From contig NC_080577.1 of assembly GCF_029962835.1 (NCBI RefSeq), positions 31,602,501 to 31,666,500 of the forward strand: a stretch of DNA of 64,000 nucleotides, in the 5' to 3' direction. Position 1 is the first letter of the stretch; each line of letters opens with the position of its first letter. This document shows positions 1 to 10,800 of the stretch, piece by piece. A program made the position numbers and the translations under genes. The notes beneath the pieces were generated by a model that was given only the letters and a program-made list of their open reading frames with translations, ran no database searches and was not told where the DNA came from. The DNA comes from Magnolia sinica. Lineage: Eukaryota; Streptophyta; Magnoliopsida; Magnoliales; Magnoliaceae.

Positions 1-565
1 GATCATTATGTATGATGAGTTGCACACACTTTACTAGGCATGCATCTCATCTAGGTTGTTTGCGCATGCTGATATCCTTCGTAGTAATGGAGTATGAGAT
101 GTATCAGAACTTTTACATTACTTTATGAATCTCTTAAATTATTATTAATCTTAAAGGATAATCGTCATTATGAGTAGGGCGTTGACCATCTCCAACCGTA
201 CAGATGATGCATGTGACATACATATTAAAGACCTAAAGGACAATCTTAATATGGAAGATTATACCGAAGGCATAAGAAGATAGTTTCAGGATTTAGTTTT
301 ATTCTTCCGTTGCAAACTCGATAATATAATAAGCTCCCATTGAGAGGGCATTTAATTATTTAATGAATTCTTTTATTCTGATGAAATAATCAATACAGTC
401 GATTTTTATTCTTGTGAATGTTACCTTCATGAATGTATCTGAATATGATTTAAATAAAAGAAAAAAAAAAGTGTGATTTTTAAAACATCCAATATATACA
501 TTATTAACAACCGGTTTTCTCGGGCACAAGTATAAACTCTGGTCGCGAAAATTCGGGATGTTACA
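1..565 (+). mobile_element. 3' part of a Ty3/gypsy-type LTR (5' end outside the window)
   Basis: The segment ends GGGATGTTACA and its last ~90 bases resemble the right end of the LTR at 5836-12314 (ending GTATTACA) and, reversed, the left end of the LTR at 35709. The sequence changes abruptly after 565 to copia coding sequence, so this looks like an LTR or solo LTR inserted in that copia element. The other boundary and the target duplication lie off the window, so solo versus full element cannot be decided. Confidence 0.55.
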
Positions 566-1494
566 GTTAAGGCATGCAAGGTTGATTTATATGAACATTG
601 TGTTTATAAGAAACAGTGTAGGGTAAGGTTCAAGACTACTACACACTAACAGTATGGTGCTCGACTATATTCACTTCGATGTCTAGGAGCCAATGACATT
701 ATTGTTTAAAGGAGGTGCATGATACTTCGTAAGCTTCATAGACGATTACTCAATAAAGGTTTGGGTTAACTTAAGGTATTTACCAAGTTTAGGGAATGAA
801 AGACGAAAGTAGATAAGAAAATTGAGAGACATGTTAAGTGTCTCAGGTCAGATAACGGTACAAAATATAGAGAAGCATAATTTATGAAATTTTTTAAAGA
901 ATAAGGCATTACAGTGCACTTCTCAACTCCAGAAACTCCACAACAAAATGTAGTGGCAATGAGAATAAATAGAACTCTATTGGAGAAGGTAAAAAGTATG
1001 CGGTTGCATACGGGCTGCATAAAAGCTCATCGATAGAAGTGGTGAACATGACTTATTATATTATAAATCAGTCACCATCTACAATGGCCAGACTCCAAGG
1101 TTACAGAAGAAGTCTAGACAGGTAAGGACGTCAATTACTTGGGGATGAGCATATTTGAATATCCAGCATACGTCCAGTGTAGAATGGATAAAGGTTGAAG
1201 TTAGATCCCAAATCAAGGAAGTACATCTTTAGGATGCTAACTCTCAGAAAGTGATCATTAGCAAAGATGACATTTTCAATAAGGCATCAATGTTAAAGGC
1301 CAACAAGGACGTCGAAGGGTGTAGATGGAGCTACGTTCCATGTGAAGAATGAAGGGAGCAGACTATGCTCAATGTTGAGGTTGCACAAAGATTTTCAAGA
1401 TGACTTGGCAAAACACAAGTCAATGTAGAGATTGTTGTGTAGGATGCCTTAGATTCTGTCAAATCTATTATACAGAGAATTTCATGTTAGGTTC
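566..1494 (+). pseudogene. Ty1/copia gag-pre-integrase and integrase relic, RT missing
   Basis: Conceptual translation with stops and frameshifts reads like a copia polyprotein. A pre-integrase stretch comes first (about 575-640, a VDLYEHCVYKKQCRVRF-like run). The integrase core follows, with the first catalytic Asp in an IHFDV context near 671-680, the second in SDNGTKY near 848-865, and a QQN..A..INRTLLEK stretch at 941-990. Catalytic Glu of that last motif is Met here (codon at 959-961). Later segments match the integrase C-terminal part (DPKSRKYIF near 1207, VIISKDDIFN near 1250). Reverse transcriptase and RNase H, which should follow, are absent: the sequence runs into the 3' region and a putative LTR at 1495. 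It cannot encode a working enzyme. Confidence 0.8.
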
Positions 1495-1977
1495 CACCAA
1501 GCTATTTTTTGTTTGACCGAAAATTAGAGAATTCAAAGGTTGCTTGCTGTGATGTTTTGGTCATTTTCGGTTCGACTAAAAACTCTAGTCAGTTTGATTC
1601 GTCCTGATCAAAGGGTATATTCAGTTAGACCGGATCTATTACATAGAGTTGTGCAAATCGAGATATTTAAAGCCTAATTTGCAATTAGGTCTTGTATTAT
1701 CATACTTATGAGTTTTATCTTTAAGGGCGAGGGTTTTCTTAAGGTGAGAGTAGTTTCCGGTACTTAAAAGGGTTTGAGAAAGGTTTCTAAAGGAGTTACG
1801 TATCACAAGAGGAGATCGGATACATCTATAAGTAAAACTTTAAGGTTTTGATTATAGTAAATATCTATAATTTTATATCATAGTCTTTTTCTCGCAAGAG
1901 TTTCAATTAAAAATATCTTTGTATTGTATGTGTGGTTGTTTTGTTGGTTATTCATGATTGTTTTCTAAATCTCAACA
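1495..1977 (+). mobile_element. Putative 3' LTR of the copia relic
   Basis: It begins TGTTAGGTTCC and ends CTCAACA, the TG...CA form of a copia LTR, and lies downstream of the integrase relic on the same strand. A CTCGCAAGAGTTTC stretch near the end (about 1892-1906) is typical of plant copia LTRs and resembles, reversed, the stretch at 12741-12760 in the solo LTR at 12642-13232. No upstream partner LTR is in the window. Confidence 0.55.
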
Positions 1978-3221
1978 AAAATTCTATTGCAAGTGGATGG
2001 GATAAGTTTCATGTGTCCATATAATGCATCATGACTATTGCCCACTTGTTTAGCAAGAGTTGGGGTGATTTGTACTACCGTGAAAATCCAGTTGGTGAAC
2101 TTTCAGATCACTTATATTCTGTAGTTTCGTTTTTTTTCTTTTTTTTCTTTAGTGTCCATCTCATGGCAGTGTGTTTTATCCATGCTGCCCTTCTGACGTG
2201 TCAAATCATTTACCAGTATAAACCCAATAGTAGACAGATCCAAATCTCAAGTGAACAGTGGGGATTGAATGCCTAGCTTCAAAAACTTCTCTGGCCACAC
2301 AAGTTTCGAATCAAATTGATAATTGTGTTATCTGTATTCTCTCTTTATTTAGATCCATGTAATATGGCGAATAAACATCTTAGTGGGCTTAAGAAATTTT
2401 CAACGGTGACCGTCACTATCTTCACCATTTACTGCTGAGATTTGGACCTGCTTCATTTTCAGTACTAAATTGAGCAGGGATGAGAGAGAAAATCTCGTGT
2501 GCCCTGCAGCGAAGAATCTACCAATGTCAGTGTCACGTTGCCTGTGTGTGGCTGTCAGTCACTCGGGTTTTAATAAGGTAGGGTGCCCCATACCATGGTA
2601 CGGTACGGCACCAGGTTTCCCGTACCAGCCTAGAGTGCATTTTAGATTAATCTGAGCCGTTAATGTTCTTACTAGTCGTTCAATCCTAACCTTTGAATCA
2701 AATATTTGAATATGAGCAATTAATATTCATTTTCATAGACAATCACTCGTTCAACAAATGTTTCCTACCATGGCCTCAGGTAGCATAGAATCCAGACCAT
2801 CAGCGGTTCATCATTTATCATTTAAGAAGCAGTCAGGAAGACCTCCTGTTGTGAAAATGAAGCCAATAGACTCATCAGGTGGTCTTCACATTCATAATCA
2901 AGGCACTACCGACAACCCAACCAAGATATAAGTGGCCCACCTGATAGATGGGTTGTCCTGATTGTTGGGCCAATAATCTAACTGATGGGACCCACTTTTT
3001 TCCACAGCTTAGATGTCCTTAACACGTTGGCTGTAGAAATCAGCGTCGCGAGGTTAGCAGACACATGTTATAGTTAGATGGGATATTCCTTGGAAATGCT
3101 ATTAGGTTGTGGCACTGAGAAGTTTCGTGCCTCCATATCATATGTACTACTGTTGACCATTGATCGCCTACTAACCAAAAGTCGTGCCGACTTGGACTGT
3201 CCTTGTCATGCATGTGGCAGG
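1978..3221. other. Non-coding spacer with decayed foldback fragments
   Basis: From about 2150 to 2460 there are degraded arms of the foldback repeat family described at 50885-55652 (phrases such as AACAGTGGGGATTGAATG and AATTTTCAACGGTGACC). From 2480 to 3220 I see no gene, only scattered GGGACCCAC-type fragments. The open frames here are short and have no recognisable motif. Confidence 0.5.
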
Positions 3222-3640
3222 GAGGGTGATGTATCAACAAGGTCCATCCCGTCTAGTGCCCTATCATGGATGACTTAAGCATATCCAAATCTCATCTCAG
3301 GTGGACCACACTACAAGAAAAGGTGATGATTGATCATTCACCATTAAAAACTTCCAATTGCCCACTGCAAGCAGATCGGTGATGTTTATTTGCCATCCAA
3401 TCTCTTGAGAAGGTCAAACAAAACTGGATCTACTTTCTTGGCCTACAAAAAGCTTTTAATGGTCATTCACTACTTTTTCCAATGGTGTGGTCCACCAAAG
3501 ATCTGGATCTACTTAAGTCATTTGGAATAACATCCTTGAATGAGCTGAAAAAACGGATGGGCGGCATGGATATGAACATACTCATCAAGGTGGGCCCCAC
3601 AGGGTAAGGGTAACACACACTAAGCTGTTACCCGGGTAAC
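3222..3640. repeat. Foldback (palindromic) element, degraded
   Basis: The left arm (about 3225-3310, decayed) and right arm (about 3540-3605, ACGGATGGGCGGCATGGATA then CATCAAGGTGGGCCCCAC) match the arms of the foldback family at 51-55 kb. The middle holds the usual paired phrases: GTGGACCACACTACA near 3301 and its reverse GTGGTCCACCA near 3485. A short palindrome, CTGTTACCCGGGTAACAG, follows at about 3627-3644. Confidence 0.55.
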
Positions 3641-3879
3641 AGCTAATCCGTTTCCTTCCTTTGAGCCCTGGGACGGTTTCAATGGTTGGTGTTCAATACG
3701 TATTGATTCTTGTGGTGTGGTCCACCTTAATATTTAATCTGCCTGATTCTTGATATTACACCCTAAACTGGGCTCGCCCAACGAATTGACAGAGTGGATA
3801 TAATACAGACATCCTGGTGGCCCCATGAGCTAGGTTTACAATCTGCTTCGTCTGGAGAACCACCAAGGTCCATGGGTCC

Positions 3880-4510
3880 GTGGATCCGTGACAGTGGGGC
3901 CCACTTTGATTTATTTATTTTATATCCAATCCGTTCATCTGTTTTTCCCTATCATCTTAAGAAACAAACCCAAAAATAAAGAAAATCTAAATCTTAGGTG
4001 GACCACACCACAGAAAACAGTGATGATTGAACATCCAACTCCCTGGGTAACAGACAAGTCAAAGTTACCAAAAGCGTCCGGAAAATAAAAGGGGTATCAA
4101 TGGGCCAGGCTCGGGCTTGAAAAATCAGAATTTTGAAACAGTTAAATGATCCGGATCTAATACTGAAGTGGGCCGAGAAAACGTGAGGATTGAGCGTCTA
4201 CAGTTGAAATATTGGTGGGACCACAAAAGCTTTGAATGAGGGTAATACATATATTGACAGTTCATCCCAGTAGGAATGACTTTATGAACCGTATGGATGG
4301 CATTTAAACATCACTGTCGACCCAGGGAGATTTCAACGGTAGGAATTTTTCTACCCAACTTTTCCTTTAGTGAGGCACATTTGAGTCATGGATCCTGTTC
4401 ACTTTTGGTATCAAGCCCTGAAATGAGCTCACAAAAGGGATGGACGGGGTAGATTTCTCACAAACATTACGGTGGGCCCACCTAGGTTTCCCGTGCAGTA
4501 ACTTCCTGCG
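3880..4510. repeat. Two partial foldback copies
   Basis: 3890-4050 is a left arm with central part (GTGGGGCCCAC, AGGTGGACCACACCACA). 4100-4500 is the central and right part of another copy, ending GGTGGGCCCACCTAGG. They are truncated against each other and non-coding. Confidence 0.5.
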
Positions 4511-4642
4511 AAAGGCCTTAGCAGGAAATCTGCTTCCGGAATCTGGCGTTAAGGACCCGCTCGTGAGAAACGAAGGCCCGTGTAGTGCACAAGGACTTTC
4601 TCGCTCTCGGGATGCAAAACGGCATTTGAAAAACTTGTGTAA

Positions 4643-4704
4643 AGTCGGCACCGCATTCGACTGTTGGCGAGACAGTCGGCACCGCATTCAACTGTTGGCG
4701 AGGC
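4643..4704. repeat. 31-bp tandem duplication
   Basis: Two 31-base copies start at 4643 and 4674 and differ at a few positions. A third partial copy begins at 4705. Confidence 0.85.
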
Positions 4705-5482
4705 AGTCGGCGATTTCCTGGATTATTTGCCCCACCTTTTCTTCGAAAACGGTAAAGAGGGTTGGGCCCTACCAGTAAACTCGAGAAAAGGTTACGCAAC
4801 AAAAATCAGCTACGGCTCCCACTCATTCGAGAAAAGGTTTATTTGTCTTATAATCCAATCAAAGCAATTTTTGGTAAATGCCGAACCAACGGCTGAAATA
4901 GTTGGGTGCCTGCTTAGGATCGTTATTAATGTTGGAGAAAACTTAACAAACTTCTTGTATGAAAAGAGCAACTGTTATTTACAAGTGATATGTTTTCAAG
5001 TTGAGGTAGACCTTGAGCTGGGATGATCGAGGTCCGAGTTGAAGGGCCATCGACACTGAACAAGTAGTTACTTCGACTTAAATACAGGTTGTTAAGCTTA
5101 GCTGCAAGAGGACAGAGTTCGGTAGGAGACTCGTCCTGCCAGGAATGTCTACAAGATGGATAAGAACTCATGGGGAAGGAGCTCGAGCCCTGAGCTCTCC
5201 AACATATTGACCTAACCATGTTGACCACAGCTAGAGAGACGATACGAGAAATCCAGAGGGAATCTCACCCTAAATCCGCAAGAAAAGGATCCGGCTTGAT
5301 AGCAGCCGAAGATCACTCCGATAGATGTGAGCTCGGCCAAAGATCACTTTGAAAGATGCGGGCTCAGTCGGGGATTACTCCGACATCTTTGGAGACATGT
5401 TCGGAATAAGATTCACATAAAAACAAGGACTCTCTAGCATAGCACATTAAGATACAGAGGTTCAAAACCTACTCCCATACCC

Positions 5483-5490
5483 TATATATA
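5483..5490 (+). promoter_or_regulatory. TATA-like box of the LTR-like repeat
   Basis: TATATATA is followed by a C/T-rich stretch. It fits an LTR promoter but no transcript start can be proved from sequence. Confidence 0.3.
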
Positions 5491-6030
5491 CGACCACTCC
5501 AAACCAGAATTTCTCTAGCTTTTACAGGTCCATCGAAGGGTATAATTCTACATCGATCTTATCTGTTGGCCAGAATTCAACAATAACAATTATGAACCTT
5601 TGTGGAAGTAGTAGACACGAAAATGCCATGTTATCATACATAGGTAGGAGCTGCAATGGGTTCGGTCTGCCCACATGTTAACTGACCCAACCTGCTTTTA
5701 CAGTGGTTACAGGCCAAGCTGCATGGGTAGCATATAGGGTTTGGGCTAGAAAGAGGTTGGGCTTGGGTTGAATCCTACATAATCCGACTTGACCCGACCC
5801 AACCATATGGGGTCATTAATGGTTGGATGACCAAATCTAACACCTCGTACTTTTAAGACTCGGGTGTTACCATTATAATCTAGATTAGCAGGAACGTATG
5901 AAGATACACATAACTTATGCTATTCACCACTCAGATCCAACTGTTAAGATAAAACGATAACCATATGTTCAGACTCATGTATTTTGACCCACGTAAACAA
6001 TTTAGAGAAAAGTAGAATAAATTGTACATA

Positions 6031-6086
6031 ATGACAATAATAATGATGATGATGATGATGATAATAATAATAATAATAATAATAAA
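6031..6086. repeat. Trinucleotide microsatellite (AAT/ATG)n
   Basis: Runs of AAT, then GAT, then AAT repeats without long interruption. It lies in the left half of the split LTR. A similar shorter run is in the right half at about 12208-12225. Confidence 0.9.
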
Positions 6087-6229
6087 GCTATCAAAATCAT
6101 TGTAATAATGATATTCAATATTACAAATGTGTATTAGGTCATTTAATCCTTCGTCTAATTATTAATTTCTAGCTAAATGCTCTTGTAGACCCTTATTACC
6201 ATTGATGTTTGAATTTGGTACGATCAGGC

Positions 6230-6558
6230 CATCAGAGCAACAAAAATCTGCAATTGGTATTAATAATCGGGCATATATCATGATGCTATGTTGTCATATA
6301 ATCATAATCAGCATCGATAATCGGTATCAATAATCGGCATCGATAATTGGCCTATACAATCAGCCTATATAATTAACCTCGACAATTGGAATCGGTCTCG
6401 ACAATTAGAATCGGCCATAACAATTGGAATGGCCTCGACAATCAGAATCGGCCTCGACAATCGACCTCAACAATTGGAATCGGCCTCGATAATCGGAATT
6501 CAACCGGGAGGACCGTGAAAGCCTAAGGAACGGTACGAGCTAGGATACGGGTCTTACA
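6230..6558 (-). mobile_element. Truncated 3' LTR of element E
   Basis: The minus strand starts TGTAAGACCCGTATCC at 6558 and runs into TCGAGGCCGATT repeats like those of the 5' LTR array at 8640-9145. Similarity to the 5' LTR stops near 6230; the remaining ~4.3 kb is missing. Confidence 0.65.
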
Positions 6559-6961
6559 GCTCTCCCCTCCTAATAAAAATTTTATCATCAAAATTTAAAC
6601 CACAATACATAACTCACCAAGGAAGGAAAATCTTATCAGAACACAACATACCAACATAATCAAACACCTAAGAGATGGAGATAACGCCTATGAATCTCAG
6701 GCTCTTGCTCCCAAGATGCCTCATCAGCACTAGGATGACTCTACTGAACCTCGGATCCTGGATCAGAAATGATCGAAATTGGAACCCTAAGCAACCTCAC
6801 AATCTCAACGGTTGGGAGCTATATTAGAAAATTGCTACGTTATTCGAACTCGAGGATCTATTCATTCTAAGTTCTCAACAATCATAGAGTGAAGGGTAGC
6901 TATCAGTAGATATGTGGTGTTATCCTCAGGTATTCCCAAGTTATGATCTGATACCATCTTT
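6559..6961 (-). pseudogene. Residual interior of element E: end of pol plus polypurine tract
   Basis: Near 6690-6725 the minus strand reads EASWEQEPEIHRRYLHLL, which fits the end of a gypsy chromodomain (usual form ATWE..EMR..YP.LF). It is followed by NFDDKIFI and the purine-rich AGGAGGGGAGAGC directly before the LTR. That is the normal end of a Tekay/Del-type polyprotein. Everything upstream (gag, protease, RT, RNase H, most of integrase) is deleted. Confidence 0.6.
6945..6956 (-). other. Primer-binding site (tRNA-iMet type) of element E
   Basis: The minus strand reads TGGTATCAGATC, differing at one base from the usual plant iMet site TGGTATCAGAGC. It lies five bases inside the LTR end at 6962. 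Confidence 0.7.
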
Positions 6962-8639
6962 TGTCATGCCCCAAACTCGAAAATCGAGCTCACAAAATTT
7001 TTAATCGTCGAACCAGTGCTGACAGCCTCCATAGTACCCTATTCTCAGCTCCCAGCATGCATACGCCAGATTCCGATCCTGGGATCCTAGAAGGAGGATT
7101 TGCTAACGTACATTTATCTCGTAAGAAGTATAACCACAAGTTTACCCAAATCACAAAGATAACATCATCATCACATATCCACTAATATAAACAGTTGAAT
7201 ACAGTACTAAAAGAGAAATACATATAATAAAAATCGAAGCTCAAGAAGACAGTTGCACGCTCCCAGCTCAACGCTGCTGCAACCTAACACCACCTATACG
7301 CATCTATCGTGCATAAGCTTATAGAAAGCTTAGAGGGTGGTGAAAGTGTGTGCAATGCACGTGCCAAGTATATAAATATCAGAGTAAGTGGAAATACTGG
7401 TAATCCATAAATCGTACAATATCAGAGTAATGTGAAAACATGCTGGTAAGTCCATAAATATCATCAGCCTTATCCAGGTTATGCGATGCAAAAACATAAT
7501 AGGCTAATATCATATACTGAGGAAGCAATGTAGATCAGCTATATAATAAGGAGACATAGTAAACCAAACAATATATATTGAGGATTCAATGCAATATGCA
7601 AATCCTAATAAGTCCACGAACACCGTCAAGATCATCTAGGACATATAAATGCAAAAACATATCAACCCAAAATGTCATATGCCATGTATGCAGTATGTGG
7701 TGCGAATGTAATGACCAAACTAGAGTGTGAAGTCGGTATCATAGTACATAGTAACGTAGGCTATGGGGTCTATCACAAGGGACTTTTATCCAAACCAATC
7801 TCATACCTAAATTTGGATAGTCAGACTCAATTTGATAGACTCCTGATCTCAGGTTAGTCGCGCACCCTAATCGAAATCCTGGTCATTGCGAAGATACACA
7901 ATAATTAGTTGTGCATCACCAGCCCAAGTGGATACTGAATGATTGAATGAATGAGTATGCAACTCCTGCTCAATACGTCCGCATATCAACACTGTACATC
8001 TTTGGGATCATCATCGGGGTCTATTACACTCTACGCCAGCTTGCTACCCCTATTCGAGCACACAATTGGGTAAGTGGAAGAGACTTCACTATCCACCTCT
8101 TAATATCGGGCCTGGCTCGTCGATAACGGATCCATTCCTCAAGCTGGTCAAACTCAACTTAATTATTACCCCCTTATTTAGGCGGGTAAGGTCACACCCC
8201 CTCCCAACCGATCACGACACAGTGAGAGTTGCGACCTACTGATATACGACCCTCATGCGCTTATATATATCCACTCGGTCTCGACGTTGGGGTTTCTTTT
8301 GGCAACGGAGGTTTAAGAATTTTCACCGAGGGACATCTATGGCACCCGTATGCTAGAACCAAATATTTTTGGTATCCCATCTGGCCATCCACGATATACC
8401 TGTGGAGGCTACGACCCTAATATCGCTATGGCATACAGTAGTTATATCACAAAATACGTGATGCATGAGTCATACAATCCAATCATACATCAGTCCGGCG
8501 CATACCGTGCGCTCATTTGGGATGACTCCACCTATCAAGGAATCCCATAAATAACCTATCCTGTGGCATATGCAATAGTCATCCACATCTCATAACAAAC
8601 ATGCAGATGATGCGTATGGGCATGTATCATGATGCTATG

Positions 8640-9145
8640 TTATCACATACTCATAATCGGTATCGATAATCAACATCAATAATCAGCATCAATAATCGGC
8701 CTCGATAATTGGCCTATACAATCGGCCTTGACAATCGGAATCGGCCTTGACAATTAGAATCGGCCGCAACAATCGGAATCGGCCTCGATAATCGGAATTG
8801 GCTTATAATTGGCCTCGACAATCAGAATCGACCTCGATAATCGGAATTAGTCTTAACAATTGGCCTCGAGAATCGGAATCGGCCTTGATAATCAAAATTG
8901 GCCTCGACAATTGGAATCAGAATCGGCCTCGACAATCGAAATCGGCCTTAATAATCAGCCTCGACAATCGAAATCGGCCTCGATAATCTGAATCGGTCTC
9001 GACAATCAGACTTGACAATCGAAATTGACCTCAATAATTGTCCTCGATAATCAGAATCGGCCTCAATAATCGAAATCAGCCTCGACAATCCGAATCAACC
9101 TCAATAATCAGAATCGGCCTCGACAATCGAAATTGGCCTAACAAA
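8640..9145. repeat. Degenerate short-unit array, CGATAATCGGAATCGGCCT type
   Basis: Dozens of variable copies of RATCGGCCTCGAYAATCG-like units, 16-26 bases long. Related text recurs at 6300-6500 (truncated LTR) and 61670-62270 (second LTR), so it belongs to the LTR family. Confidence 0.85.
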
Positions 9146-9149
9146 GGGC

Positions 9150-9800
9150 CTAAGGGAAGGTCATAATATGGACATTTAACCATCATTGCCCATCAATGTG
9201 GACAGTCAACCAACATTGCTCCCAATGAGTGGCCCACATAGAACCAACATAAAGTGGGCCCATGGCCTCATATAAGGGCCTCATACACAACATAATGGGT
9301 CACATACAATCATATGGGCCTCGCATATCACAATGACCGCTCAAACAGGCCTAATATACATCATAATGGGCCTCATCGTTGGCCCTCAAATGCATCACAA
9401 TGGGTCGTATCATATGTGCCACACCAATGGGCCTCATATACATCAAGTGGGCTACATCAATTGGGCCACACTAATGAGCCTCATATACATCAAGTGGGTT
9501 GCATCACATGGGCTGCACCAATGGGCCTTATATACATCAAGTGGATCGTATCAATGGGTCGCATCATGTGGGCCTCAAATACATCAAATTGGGCCATAAC
9601 CCATGGCATAATGCACATCACAATGGGCCGCTCACTCAGGCCTAATATACATCACAATGAGCCACCTCAAATGGGCTGAAAATACGTCACAATGGGCCAC
9701 GACGTATGAGCTGTAAATACATAACAGGTGGACCTCAAATATATATCAAGGTGGGCCTTGCACATGCAGCAAGTGGACCTACTCATCACAACTGAGCCTA
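9150..9800. repeat. Array of ~28-31-base units, TGGGCCTCATATACATCA type
   Basis: Repeated, diverged units contain ATGGGCC, an ATACATCA phrase and AATGGGCC. The same kind of array lies at 61740-62900 in the other LTR copy. Frames such as 9314-9679 are translations of the repeat, not genes. Confidence 0.85.
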
Positions 9801-10800
9801 TTAGCGGTCCAGCCAAAGGATGGCCTGGATAACATACACATCACGGTGGGTCCCACTATGATGTGGGTCGCCTGAAATCATTTCAATAGTTACAGGTGCA
9901 ACATGTGTATCACTGTACACTATCATTCTATTGGACGCACGGTGTACGGTGACGATTAGCACCACCCAAACATTGGCCATGTAAATCAGCACTGTCCAAA
10001 CATCGTCCATGTAAATCAGCACTGTCCAAACATCGTCCATGTAAATCAGCACTATCCAAGCATCGTCCAACTCATCAGCACCATCCAAATATTGTCCAGC
10101 ACAATCTGGATGGTGTAGATGAAATAAATACATCACGGTGGTCCCATACTGGCAAAACAGATGGATAGCTTGAATAGATCACAAACATCTGAGGTGGGTC
10201 CTAGCAAAACGGATGGACGATGAGGATATAACCCATTTACATCGAGGTGAGGCCACCATCCAGAAGATCTGGACAGTGTAGATATAATAAATACATCAAT
10301 GTAGGTCCCACCCACACGTGTGGGGTGGGCCACATCCTGGACGGACGGTGAATAAAATACATACATTATGCTGGCTGCCACCGTCTAACACATATGGATG
10401 GTGCAGATCAGATAAATCAAGGTGGGACCACGTCTATACGTTAGACGGTCTGGTGGGTCCACAATGGACGGTGGGTATAACATATACCTTGGTGGTGGGA
10501 TCCACCGTCCACGTGGCTGGACGGCATGGATCTAATACATACTTCATGCGTGGGTCCCACAAGACCGTCTAAGCACAGATAGCCTGGATATAAAACACAT
10601 ATATCAAACACATATATCATGCTAGTTCCCACCTGTCCAGTCCATGGACAGTGTGGATGGTGGGACCCACAACACTTGCTGACGTCAGTGGGACCCACAG
10701 AGCTTGGTGGCGTCAATACACTAGCTATATAACTGGTGTGAGGTACCCAACCAATTCGTTTTCAAGGTGGGGTCCATCTCATGGACGGCATGGATCAAGT
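9800..10800. repeat. Array of foldback-arm-like units (GGACGGTGTGGATA...GGTGGGTCCCAC)
   Basis: Successive units of about 60-90 bases contain a GGACGGTGNGGAT phrase, a CATACATCA phrase and GGTGGGNCCCAC. These are the same phrases that form the arms of the free foldback elements at 51-55 kb. The corresponding part of the second LTR is 62930-63990. Confidence 0.75.
9968..10110. repeat. 30-bp tandem repeat inside the LTR
   Basis: About four to five consecutive copies of a 30-base unit containing CATCGTCCATGTAAATCAGC, with few differences between the central copies. Confidence 0.85.

Larger units (their letters stand above)
4511..5600 (+). repeat. Unclassified LTR-like repeat with TATA box
   Basis: No protein family is recognisable in any frame. 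A direct duplication of 31 bases lies at 4643-4673 and 4674-4704 (AGTCGGCACCGCATTC core). A TATATATA box lies at 5483-5490, and about 90 bases further the stretch ends AATTCAACA, which could be an LTR terminus. I could not find a matching start or target duplication, so an LTR is an inference. Short frames at 4440-5026 are in repeat sequence and are not called as genes. Confidence 0.35.

Noticed and set aside
4367-5228. Overlapping 90-120-codon frames on both strands near 4.4-5.2 kb
   Set aside because: They lie in repeat DNA with an internal 31-bp duplication, overlap each other on opposite strands and show no domain.
8640-9800. CRISPR-like or satellite coding array
   Set aside because: Repeats are short, degenerate and not separated by regular unique spacers, and the host is a plant. 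They lie inside an LTR family.
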